This document shows, piece after piece, positions 55,104-64,000 of a stretch of 64,000 nt of DNA (its first letter is position 1; every line of letters starts with the position of its first letter). The stretch spans positions 124,001 through 188,000 of the forward strand of contig CALLJS010000013.1 in assembly GCA_938050045.1 (NCBI GenBank), given 5' to 3'. The translations under genes and the position numbers were made by a program. The stretch is from an uncultured Sphingomonadaceae bacterium. GTDB lineage: Bacteria; Pseudomonadota; Alphaproteobacteria; Sphingomonadales; Sphingomonadaceae. The notes beneath the pieces are model-generated. The model worked only from the letters and a program-made list of their open reading frames with translations. It was not told the DNA's origin and made no database searches.

Positions 55104-56312
55104 ATGAAAAAGAAAAGTGGTCAAGATAAAAATATCACCGCGCAATGGCGCCCTGCTACGCAAGCTGTTCGCGGCGGCACATATAGAAGCGAATATGGTG
55201 AGACTTCCGAAGCTTTATTTCTAACTTCTGGCTATAGCTATGATTGTGCCGAAGATGCCGCCGCGCGCTTCATGGGCGAACAAGAGGGTATGACCTATAG
55301 CCGCCTGCAAAACCCAACCGTGCAAATGCTCGAAGCGCGCATTGCAATGCTCGATGGTGCAGAAGCTTGTCGCGCAACCGCCTCTGGCATGGCAGCCATG
55401 ACAGCAGCCTTATTATGCCAATTACAGGCTGGAGACCATGTGGTGGCGAGCCGTGCATTATTTGGATCATGCCGTTGGTTGACCGATACATTGCTTCCAA
55501 AATTTGGTATTGATACGACGGTCATTGATGGGCGTGATACGGATGCTTGGGCCAAAGCAACTAGGCCCAATACCAAAGTATATTTCTTTGAAACGCCCGC
55601 TAATCCGACGATGGATATAATCGATGTCCGCGCCGTTTGTAATATGGCCAGAGAGCGCGGTATAACCAGCGTCGTTGATAATGCTTTTGCCACGGCTGCT
55701 TTGCAAAAACCGATCGCTATGGGCGCCGATGTTGTGGCTTATAGTGCGACTAAAATGATGGATGGCCAAGGGCGCGTTCTGGCAGGTGCTATATGCGCTA
55801 CAGAGGCGTTCATCAATGATGTTTTGCTGCCATTCCACCGTAATACGGGGCCAACGCTCTCTGCATTTAATGCGTGGGTGGTGCTTAAGGGTTTAGAAAC
55901 ATTAGATTTGCGTATTAAAAAGCAAAGCGAAAATGCGCTTCAAGTAGCAAAGTTTTTAGAAAAGCGTATCGAACATGTATCCTATCCAGGCCTTGAATCG
56001 CACCCACAACATGATTTAGCGATGCAGCAAATGGAGGCCGCAGGGCCTATTTTCTCAATTTATCTTGGCGAAGGGCGATCGCGCGCCCATGGCATGCTCA
56101 ATGCGCTCACTATAGTCGATATATGCAATAATATAGGCGATTCCAAAAGCTTAATGACCCATCCATCTTCTACGACACACTATAGCATGGGTGAGCAAGC
56201 ACGCTTGGAGGTCGGCATTACCGAAGATATGCTGAGAATTAATGTTGGTTTAGAAGATCCACTTGATATAATCAGCGATCTTGACGGAGCATTGCGAGCG
56301 ATAGGATTATGA
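55104..56312 (+). CDS. metZ: O-succinylhomoserine sulfhydrylase
   Basis: The 402-residue Cys/Met metabolism PLP enzyme has SRLQNPTVQMLEARIAMLDG, TASGMAAM, ETPANPTMDI and the PLP lysine in YSATKMMDGQGR. The DGQGR sequence after the lysine is typical of MetZ. It makes homocysteine directly from O-succinylhomoserine and sulfide. TAGGAAC precedes the ATG. The stop overlaps apaG (ATGA). No SAM riboswitch is seen upstream, where only 7 bases separate it from the previous gene. Confidence 0.92.
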   Translation: MKKKSGQDKNITAQWRPATQAVRGGTYRSEYGETSEALFLTSGYSYDCAEDAAARFMGEQEGMTYSRLQNPTVQMLEARIAMLDGAEACRATASGMAAMTAALLCQLQAGDHVVASRALFGSCRWLTDTLLPKFGIDTTVIDGRDTDAWAKATRPNTKVYFFETPANPTMDIIDVRAVCNMARERGITSVVDNAFATAALQKPIAMGADVVAYSATKMMDGQGRVLAGAICATEAFINDVLLPFHRNTGPTLSAFNAWVVLKGLETLDLRIKKQSENALQVAKFLEKRIEHVSYPGLESHPQHDLAMQQMEAAGPIFSIYLGEGRSRAHGMLNALTIVDICNNIGDSKSLMTHPSSTTHYSMGEQARLEVGITEDMLRINVGLEDPLDIISDLDGALRAIGL

Positions 56313-56713
56313 AAATAGGCGCATTTTTTGCCAATGAAGCTATAACAGAAGGGGTTATCATTCGGGTGTCCCCCAATTTTCTGCCAGAACAATCGCAAAT
56401 CGATCAAGGCCGCTGGTTTTGGTCTTATCATATCCGCATAGAAAATGAATCGGATAGAGCCATCCAATTGATCTCGCGTCATTGGAAGATTACCGATGGG
56501 CGCGGAAATGTGCATCATGTTGATGGCGATGGTGTTGTTGGAGAACAGCCCATATTAAAGCCGCGCGAAGCGCATGATTATGTCTCGGGTTGTCCGCTGC
56601 GAACGCCGCAAGGGCAAATGGAAGGCCATTATCTCATGGCGCATGGGGATAACCAATCATTTTTGGCTATTATTCCGCGCTTTTCGCTTATTGCACCTGC
56701 TACAGCGCGATGA
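56309..56713 (+). CDS. apaG: ApaG (Co2+/Mg2+ efflux-associated) protein
   Basis: The 134-residue protein is a single fibronectin-like ApaG domain. It has RWFWSYHIRIENESD, LISRHWKITDGRGNVHHVDGDGVVGEQP (in pieces), and YLMAHGD. The function is unclear; ApaG is associated with metal tolerance. It sits between metZ and a LysR gene with 4-base overlaps on both sides. Confidence 0.95.
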   Translation: MKIGAFFANEAITEGVIIRVSPNFLPEQSQIDQGRWFWSYHIRIENESDRAIQLISRHWKITDGRGNVHHVDGDGVVGEQPILKPREAHDYVSGCPLRTPQGQMEGHYLMAHGDNQSFLAIIPRFSLIAPATAR

Positions 56714-57501
56714 AGAGAACCCATATACCCTTAAATGCTATGCGCGTCCTTGATGCTGCTGCACGGCACCTTAGCTTCACCAATGCGGCCAATGAATTGG
56801 CCGTGACGCCTGCTGCTGTGGGCCAGCAAATCAGGGCTTTAGAAGATATGTTAGGGGTGGTTTTGTTTCGCCGCACTCCCAAAGGATTAGAGCTTACAGG
56901 CGAGGCGGAAGCGGGCTTAGAATCGCTTCGATTAGGATTTTTGAATCTAGAAGAATCGATCCGCGCCATGCAATCGGGGCATTCATCAAACAGTCTTACG
57001 CTTGCCGCTCCTAGAGATGTAATTGCTAAGTGGTTGACGGGTAAATTATCACAATTTTCCCGCACTAATCCTGATATTCGCTTTAATATTATTAATGCTG
57101 ATGAAGAGTTGGATTTTACCGAAGCTAATCTCGATGCTGCTATTCGATATACCAACAATAGCGCAGAGCATAAGGGTATCAAATTGGGGCGCGGTAAAAC
57201 TCTATTAATTGCGCACCCTAATGATGATAATGATGCGCTAATTTATTGGCCTGGATGCAGCAAAGCCGATAAGAAAACCGCTATGCGCGTTGGCGATGCA
57301 GGGCTTGCCATAGATGCCGTTTCTCATGGATTGGGAAGGGCTTATGTTCCTGAAATATTAGTGGAAAATGATTTAAGCTCTGGCCGGGTTTTGCAAATAG
57401 AAAGTCATGAGACTGCTGATGAAAAAACCTATTGGTTGATCGCGCCTCTGCCGCAATGGCGCCAACGCAAAGTCAAAAATCTCGTGGAATTTTTGCAATG
57501 A
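56710..57501 (+). CDS. LysR family transcriptional regulator
   Basis: The 263-residue protein has a GcvA-like helix-turn-helix (PLNAMRVLDAAARHLSFTNA, then TPAAVGQQIRALEDMLG and LFRRTPKGLELT). A substrate-binding domain follows, shorter than usual (about 30 residues less than the 300 of the family). Still, strand motifs such as LDAAIRYTN and AIDAVSHGLGRAYVPE are there. Target genes are unknown; it is in the metZ-apaG operon rather than divergent from a target. Confidence 0.88.
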   Translation: MKRTHIPLNAMRVLDAAARHLSFTNAANELAVTPAAVGQQIRALEDMLGVVLFRRTPKGLELTGEAEAGLESLRLGFLNLEESIRAMQSGHSSNSLTLAAPRDVIAKWLTGKLSQFSRTNPDIRFNIINADEELDFTEANLDAAIRYTNNSAEHKGIKLGRGKTLLIAHPNDDNDALIYWPGCSKADKKTAMRVGDAGLAIDAVSHGLGRAYVPEILVENDLSSGRVLQIESHETADEKTYWLIAPLPQWRQRKVKNLVEFLQ

Positions 57502-58025
57502 GTTTTGCTGTTTTGCGCACAAAACGCCTAGTTTTGCGCCCTTTACGCGCCGATGATGCACGCGCAATGCATGTTGCTATGTCGGATGAACGAGCGATGA
57601 CATGGTGGTCGAGCGCACCGCATAAGCAGTTACAAGAAACAGCCGATTATGTCGCTATTAATGCTGATCCAAACCGCTATATGACATGGGCCATTACACT
57701 GGGTGATGATGAAGCTTTGGGGTGGGTAGTGTTCATCAATCGCCGTGAAAAAGTCAATGAAATCGGGTATATATTGCGCCGCAGCCATTGGGGGATGGGC
57801 ATCGGCCGCGAAGCCGTTTCGCGGGTGATAGAGCATGGCTTTGATGATTTGCGGCTGCGCAAAATTATCGCTGATACCGATCCTGATAATGAGGCTTCGA
57901 ATAAGTTATTGATAGATATGGGTTTTGAGAAAGAAGGCTATTTGCGTAACGAATGGGAGACGCATTTAGGCGTGCGCGATAGCATTTTATGGGGGTTGTT
58001 AAAGGATGATTATAAATATGATTAA
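57498..58025 (+). CDS. GNAT family N-acetyltransferase (RimJ type)
   Basis: The 175-residue protein has the Acetyltransf_3 layout: TKRLVLRPLRADDARAM, the EIGYILRRSHWGMGIGREAV acetyl-CoA loop, and ADTDPDNEASNKLLIDMGF. It is similar to RimJ/RimL protein or small-molecule acetylases; the substrate is unknown. The ATG overlaps the LysR stop (ATGA). Its own stop overlaps that of the convergent gene within TTAA (58022-58025). Confidence 0.9.
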   Translation: MSFAVLRTKRLVLRPLRADDARAMHVAMSDERAMTWWSSAPHKQLQETADYVAINADPNRYMTWAITLGDDEALGWVVFINRREKVNEIGYILRRSHWGMGIGREAVSRVIEHGFDDLRLRKIIADTDPDNEASNKLLIDMGFEKEGYLRNEWETHLGVRDSILWGLLKDDYKYD

Positions 58026-59359
58026 GAGGTTTGCGCTAGGACGTTCAATATCCGTGTCATGATTGCAACCCATTGATTTTGATTGACTTCTTTATCAGGA
58101 TTATTCCAACTGCCCGATATACTATACCAGTCTCCTTGACTAGATTGCACTATAAAATTCATGGATATAACACCAGGTTCAGAACCACCTTTATATCCCA
58201 AATAGGTCCATTTCCGCGCATCATTTGGTCCGATACCGCTGTTAATGGACAAGATATTTTTGACAATAGGGTCGCTAGATTGTCGCAATGTGTCGAAGAG
58301 CCGTGCAATATCTGTCGAAGAAGCGTACCATTCTATCTCATTGATGTACAGCGGGCCGCTGGCAAATTCACGCGCATCATAATTATTAATTGATAATCTA
58401 TTTTTATTACGCGCTATTATTTTTTGTTGCTCTCTTTCGCTGGCTTTCAAAAAATCTGTTCGCAATTTATCATTCGCCTTCATTTTGAATGAAAATGCTT
58501 CTGCTGTTGATAAAAATGGCGTTATTTTATTGATGTCATCATGCCCAATTTGACGGACACGCGATTCAATATTTCCCCGCCCCAGAAATGATATAAGAGC
58601 ATCGGTTGCATTATTATCGCTCACTGAAATCATCAAAGTGGCAAGGCTCTGCAGAGATAATGGGCTGCCCGCTGGCCATTTTTCCGTTCCGCCTAAAGTT
58701 GATGATTTGGGTGCCAAAGGAGCGATTGTACTCCACCTTACTCTGCCGCGCTCTATCTGTGCGGCTAATTCGGCCAAAATATAGAGTTTGAAGGTTGATC
58801 CAATGGCAAATTGTTCGCCCCCTCTAAATTGTTTTACCACGCGAGGAGCTTGCCCCTGCTTCAACCGGTGGATGGCAAATCCAGCCTTTCCTGACAATGC
58901 AGATATTTCCTTTTCAATATCGCTATAGTCGTCGCCTATGACGTCGAAGCCTTGCAATAATAAACCTGAAACCAAAAAAGGCGCATTTGGATTAACCACC
59001 ATTTCAAGCGTCGCCGTTGCTCGTTCAAATTCAAGTTTGATTATGCCTGAATGACGATCATTGGGCGCAATAGAGCGTATCGATAATGCTGTACCATATT
59101 GCATATTCACGCCTGTGATAATCTGATCCAATTGACTGGTCGGAACGGCTTGTAAAAAGTTAGGCGCAAAATAATCACTATAGGCGATTTGTCTATTGAA
59201 GAGCAAAATCAGTTGATTGGCGCGCTGCTGAAATTCTCTCGAGACGCGAAATTCTTGTGTAAGGCTCTGTGCCATAGCCGGCGTCGATGTCCCAATAGTA
59301 GAGGAAAAACCAAAGGATAGATATAATCCTAGGGCTAAGAATTTCCTCACTATGAACAT
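58022..59359 (-). CDS. Class A beta-lactamase-fold serine hydrolase
   Basis: The 445-residue secreted protein has a signal peptide ending PAMAQS and an N-terminal domain (about 35-150). A beta-lactamase-like domain follows with SxxK S188-K191 (GSTFKLY), SDN at 247-249, and K390-G-G in place of KTG. No class A glutamate-166 motif is obvious, so real lactam hydrolysis is uncertain. It may be a penicillin-binding or peptidase relative. It is the gene downstream of parE on the minus strand, 14 bases away. Confidence 0.85.
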   Translation of the reverse strand: MFIVRKFLALGLYLSFGFSSTIGTSTPAMAQSLTQEFRVSREFQQRANQLILLFNRQIAYSDYFAPNFLQAVPTSQLDQIITGVNMQYGTALSIRSIAPNDRHSGIIKLEFERATATLEMVVNPNAPFLVSGLLLQGFDVIGDDYSDIEKEISALSGKAGFAIHRLKQGQAPRVVKQFRGGEQFAIGSTFKLYILAELAAQIERGRVRWSTIAPLAPKSSTLGGTEKWPAGSPLSLQSLATLMISVSDNNATDALISFLGRGNIESRVRQIGHDDINKITPFLSTAEAFSFKMKANDKLRTDFLKASEREQQKIIARNKNRLSINNYDAREFASGPLYINEIEWYASSTDIARLFDTLRQSSDPIVKNILSINSGIGPNDARKWTYLGYKGGSEPGVISMNFIVQSSQGDWYSISGSWNNPDKEVNQNQWVAIMTRILNVLAQTS

Positions 59360-59373
59360 TTTATTTCCTATTA

Positions 59374-61380
<2,007 letters not shown>

Positions 61381-61412
61381 CTAGACTCTGGGTTGCAACA
61401 CTATATTCAATT

Positions 61413-61421
61413 TGTGGATAA
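61413..61421 (-). promoter_or_regulatory. Consensus DnaA box upstream of parE
   Basis: TGTGGATAA at this position is TTATCCACA on the minus strand, an exact match to the consensus DnaA 9-mer. It is about 50 bases upstream of the parE start. Chance expectation in 64 kb is near one, so its role is uncertain. Confidence 0.4.
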
Positions 61422-61510
61422 CTAATTGGCTATTGCTAATTAATCTTACAAAAAATAACAATTACCCGATTAGCCGCATTTGATATTTATCTGACCAATC
61501 ATCTGACCTA

Positions 61511-62161
61511 TCATCTAACTCTGGGACCGCCAAAGGGCATAGGGGGAGGAGGGCGTCTTACCCCGCGCGGTAATTGCGCTTGATAGGCGCGTCCACAATG
61601 TTCCACACAATATGGAAAGCCGACGTTGACGGGTTCACCGCAGAAATGAAAATCGGCTTCGCCAGGATGATTAATGGGCCAGCGGCAAACGCGATCGTTC
61701 AAATCGAGCAAGCTGGTTTTGCCTGCCATGTCTGGACTAGGTTTAGCAGGGACGAGCCGGCGCGGGGGCGCAGGGGGAATAGGCGCTTGTTGATCGCCGG
61801 GCCCTTGGCGCAAGAATCCGCCTGGCCCTATTGAGACGACTTGTTGCGACGTGCTGTCTATCGTGGGTTGGGGAGCAGCCGGCTTTGCCTTTATAGCAGT
61901 TTTGGTAGCGGGTTTGGCCGATTTTGCTATGTCTGCCTTTGGCGGTGCTGCGGCTTTTGTTCGTTTGGTGGTTTTTTTGGTCGCCGCTTTTTTACCGCCT
62001 GATTTTACAGGGGAGGGACGCGATTTTAGGCCTAGTCGATGCGCTTTGCCAATTACAGCATTGCGGCTCACACCGCCTAATTGCTCGGCGATTTGGCTAG
62101 CAGTAAGACCTTTTTCCCAAAGTTGCTTTAGGTGATCAATACGTTCGTCTGTCCAGGCCAT
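61511..62161 (-). CDS. gcrA: Cell-cycle regulator GcrA
   Basis: The 216-residue protein has the N-terminal GcrA helix-turn-helix (MAWTDERIDHLKQLWEKGLT, then QIAEQLGGVSRNAVIGKAHRLGL). A long Ala/Lys/Pro-rich linker follows, and the C-terminal sigma-70-binding domain (CRWPINHPGEADFHFCG and YCVEHCGRAYQ) with two conserved CxxxC-type pairs. In Caulobacter GcrA acts with CcrM-methylated GANTC sites. It lies upstream of parE in the same direction. Confidence 0.95.
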   Translation of the reverse strand: MAWTDERIDHLKQLWEKGLTASQIAEQLGGVSRNAVIGKAHRLGLKSRPSPVKSGGKKAATKKTTKRTKAAAPPKADIAKSAKPATKTAIKAKPAAPQPTIDSTSQQVVSIGPGGFLRQGPGDQQAPIPPAPPRRLVPAKPSPDMAGKTSLLDLNDRVCRWPINHPGEADFHFCGEPVNVGFPYCVEHCGRAYQAQLPRGVRRPPPPMPFGGPRVR

Positions 62162-62283
62162 GAAAACTCCAAATATTAAATAGGATATGTTGCAGAGAGC
62201 GGTTTGTTCAAAAGCGGCTTGCAGGGTTGGCCGTTAATGGATAATTGGGTGCTTCTGCATTATTTATAGTATTTAGGGATTAA

Positions 62284-63096
62284 ATGAATCAAATTCAACC
62301 AAAATTGGGCACGACAAAAATTAATCGTGTAAACTGGGTTGGGCTAAAGACGCTTTACCTAAAAGAAGTGCGCCGTTTCATGAAAGTTCAGCTCCAAACT
62401 ATCTGGGCGCCCGCTATAACCACATTATTATTTTTGGTGATATTCATCGTAGCATTGGGGCGCGGGGATTATACAGTATTGGGGCAGGCTTTTGCGAATT
62501 TTCTCGCTCCAGGCCTAATCATAATGGGTATGATACAAAATGCCTTTGCTAACAGCAGCTTTGCATTATTGGTTGGGAAATTACAGGGGACAATTGTCGA
62601 TTATTTAATGCCGCCATTGTCTACATTTGAAACATTATTTGCAATGGTTGCGGCTGCTGTAACACGGGCTATTTTGGTAGGCCTTGCGGTTTGGTTGGCG
62701 ATGTTTTTATGGCCCGATGTACAGGTTAGCATACGCCACCCTTGGGCTATAATATATTTTGGACTAATGGGTTCTATCTTCATCTCTTTATTGGGGATAA
62801 TGACGTCTATTTGGGCAGAGAAATTTGACCATGCAGCGGCAATAACAAATTTTGTGATTGCCCCTTTATCGCTGCTGTCTGGAACATTTTATTCGGTCGA
62901 TAGATTGTCGCCGCTGTTTCAATCTATCAGCCACGCCAATCCTTTTTTCTATATAATATCGGGTTTTCGTTATGGCTTTATCGGCCAAGCCGATATGGAC
63001 ATAGCTCTTGGTATAAGCGTCATAGCGGTGCTAAATATAATAGCCGCAATTAGTGCTTATTGTCTGCTAAAATCTGGGTGGAAGCTTAAAAATTGA
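62284..63096 (+). CDS. ABC-2 type transporter permease
   Basis: The 270-residue protein is a six-helix permease. Motifs are the N-terminal LYLKEVRRFMKVQLQTI, FLAPGLIIMGMIQNAF, and FVIAPLSLLSGTFYSVDRL before the last helices, like YadH/NodJ. An ATP-binding partner is not beside it in the window, and may lie elsewhere. The substrate cannot be predicted; NodJ-like proteins export polysaccharides or lipid-linked compounds. It is not CcmB. Confidence 0.85.
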   Translation: MNQIQPKLGTTKINRVNWVGLKTLYLKEVRRFMKVQLQTIWAPAITTLLFLVIFIVALGRGDYTVLGQAFANFLAPGLIIMGMIQNAFANSSFALLVGKLQGTIVDYLMPPLSTFETLFAMVAAAVTRAILVGLAVWLAMFLWPDVQVSIRHPWAIIYFGLMGSIFISLLGIMTSIWAEKFDHAAAITNFVIAPLSLLSGTFYSVDRLSPLFQSISHANPFFYIISGFRYGFIGQADMDIALGISVIAVLNIIAAISAYCLLKSGWKLKN

Positions 63097-63167
63097 AATA
63101 AGATTATAGTTGTTTCGGTGTTGTAATTCGATGTGCAGTCCGTCATTTAATGCCGCGCTGCGGCCAA

Positions 63168-63539
63168 TTAATTTTTTAATTTATCCTGTAATTTATAATG
63201 GCCGTCCATCCATTCGCCAAAAATATTTTTTATCTGGGGGTGGTTAATCGGGCCAGCCAATCCATCAAGGACCAGATTTTGCTGACTAACATAGGCTATA
63301 TAATTACGCTCATTATTCTCGGCGAATAAGTGATAAAAGGGCTGTTCTTTCTTTGGACGCAAATCTTTTGGGATCGATTCATACCACGCATCGTCATTGC
63401 TATAAATTGGATCAACATCATAGATAACGCCGCGAAAATCAAATAAACGGTGTTTGACGACTTGCCCGATAGCAAATTCTGCACTGGGCGTATCCTGCAA
63501 TATCGCATTGCTGGTTTGAGAGCTTATAGAATCATTCAT
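63168..63539 (-). CDS. hspQ: HspQ / YccV-like hemimethylated DNA-binding protein
   Basis: The 123-residue protein has the YccV/HspQ domain: FAIGQVVKHRLFDFRGVIYD, DPIYSNDDAWYESIP, QPFYHLFAENNE and YVSQQNLVLD. It is a heat-shock protein that adjusts protease specificity (Lon) in enterobacteria and binds hemimethylated DNA. The ATG at 63537-63539 is preferred to a TTG at 63581. The last residues (HYKLQDKLKN) are a short tail. Confidence 0.93.
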   Translation of the reverse strand: MNDSISSQTSNAILQDTPSAEFAIGQVVKHRLFDFRGVIYDVDPIYSNDDAWYESIPKDLRPKKEQPFYHLFAENNERNYIAYVSQQNLVLDGLAGPINHPQIKNIFGEWMDGHYKLQDKLKN

Positions 63540-63581
63540 ACACTGGTTATTGGGATTTGTTTTGATTTTTTCAAGCTGCAA

Positions 63582-64000
63582 CTTACCATAGCCTCATTTG
63601 TTTTTTCTTTAGAAACCTCTCTGTCAGCAGCGGATTAATTTATCTCGAATATCATATAGACAACGCTTGGCGCGCGATTAATTTTGTCCATTCAGATTTT
63701 AGATTATTATATATTTTAAAAGATTGACTCTCATTAAATTCAAAAAGATTATAAACTGGGTCAATTTATTACTATATAATATAAATGATTTATAATATAA
63801 TATTTTATTTTTTATTTTTTGAATTTTTTTGAAATTAATTAACTATAGTAATTCCATTAAAACTTTGTTTTTAATAGATAAAAAAATAGAATAGAAATTA
63901 ATTATGGTTAATAATAAAAAATTTTAGGATTAAAGTCAAAATCTGCTATCAATTGACCATAGCACAGCCTGTGTAAAAATAATTATCCTTAAGGTAAAAG
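63582..64000. other. AT-rich, gene-free window end
   Basis: No coding frame with a ribosome binding site is seen. Hand counting gives about 16% GC for 63721-63960, with only 3 G/C among 63781-63840. A TTATCC motif lies near 63983. The region may be a promoter zone for a gene beyond the window; I see no tRNA, repeat array or attachment site. Confidence 0.5.

Noticed and set aside
55080-55104. SAM riboswitch before metZ
   Set aside because: Only 7 bases separate metZ from the preceding gene, and no SAM-I, SAM-II or SAM-V-like structure is visible.
62284-63096. CcmB, completing the ccm system
   Set aside because: The sequence has ABC-2 YadH/NodJ-type motifs (SGTFYSVDRL) and is 270 residues; it does not match the CcmB pattern and is distant from the ccm run.
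63640-64000. Chromosome origin (oriC)
   Set aside because: AT-richness alone is not enough; I find no cluster of DnaA boxes, no CtrA-type TTAA-N7-TTAA pair, and none of the usual origin neighbours.

Overview
The window is an AT-rich chromosomal segment of an alphaproteobacterium, most likely a low-GC member of the Sphingomonadales. Pointers are gcrA (an alphaproteobacterial cell-cycle regulator), an ATP synthase F0 cluster atpI-B-E-b'-b separate from F1, a zinc-free ribosomal protein L31, class II LeuA, the ydbH-ynbE-ydbL trio, and the order purB-lapA-pyrF-trpF-trpB-trpA-accD-folC. I could not run a database search, so the genus is inferred. Almost everything is core metabolism; I see no insertion sequence, prophage, CRISPR array or rRNA.

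Layout: 0-0.5 kb fabZ (3' end) and rpmE. 0.5-4.1 kb (minus) a tightly overlapped 5-oxoprolinase operon, pxpABC, led by an NRAMP-fold transporter whose canonical metal-site residues are replaced. 4.2 kb tRNA-His. 4.4-10.5 kb leucine dehydrogenase and cytochrome c maturation genes ccmCDEFGHI. 10.5-13.3 kb three accessory-looking genes: an unknown protein, a cytochrome b561-YceI fusion and an AHH-type HNH nuclease. 13.5-20.4 kb leucine/valine synthesis (leuA, ilvBNC) plus a nitronate monooxygenase-like enzyme and a YHS lipoprotein. 20.5-22.3 kb miaA and serB, divergent with overlapping start codons. 22.4-24.8 kb a MerR regulator with a palindromic operator and an acyl-CoA dehydrogenase. 24.9-34.9 kb cysK, an MFS exporter, a DUF885 lipoprotein, a UvrD/PcrA helicase, rsmD, an RluB-type pseudouridine synthase and an AmpG-like MFS protein.

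34.9-43.6 kb (minus) folC-accD-trpA-small membrane protein-trpB-trpF-pyrF-lapA-purB-radC. 43.7-47.5 kb ydbH-ynbE-ydbL (envelope lipid transport), closed by two tandem terminators. 47.8-50.3 kb the ATP synthase F0 operon. 50.3-58.0 kb uvrC, recO, leuB, a PLP dehydratase, and metZ-apaG-lysR-GNAT joined by ATGA overlaps. 58.0-62.2 kb (minus) a class A beta-lactamase-fold protein, parE and gcrA. 62.3-63.6 kb an ABC-2 permease and hspQ. The last 400 bases are extremely AT-rich (about 16% GC at 63721-63960) with no gene.

The genome is compact: operons run with 1-8 nt overlaps, two convergent pairs share palindromic stop codons, one divergent pair shares its start codon bases, and one terminator lies inside the opposing gene. 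The most noteworthy items are the transporter of the 5-oxoproline operon, the leuA leader whose hairpin arm can pair with its own start region, the miaA/serB head-to-head overlap, the b561-YceI fusion with an extra membrane span, the orphan AHH nuclease, and the trpB-trpA gap with a small membrane protein, a 20-bp tandem repeat and an antisense terminator-like hairpin.
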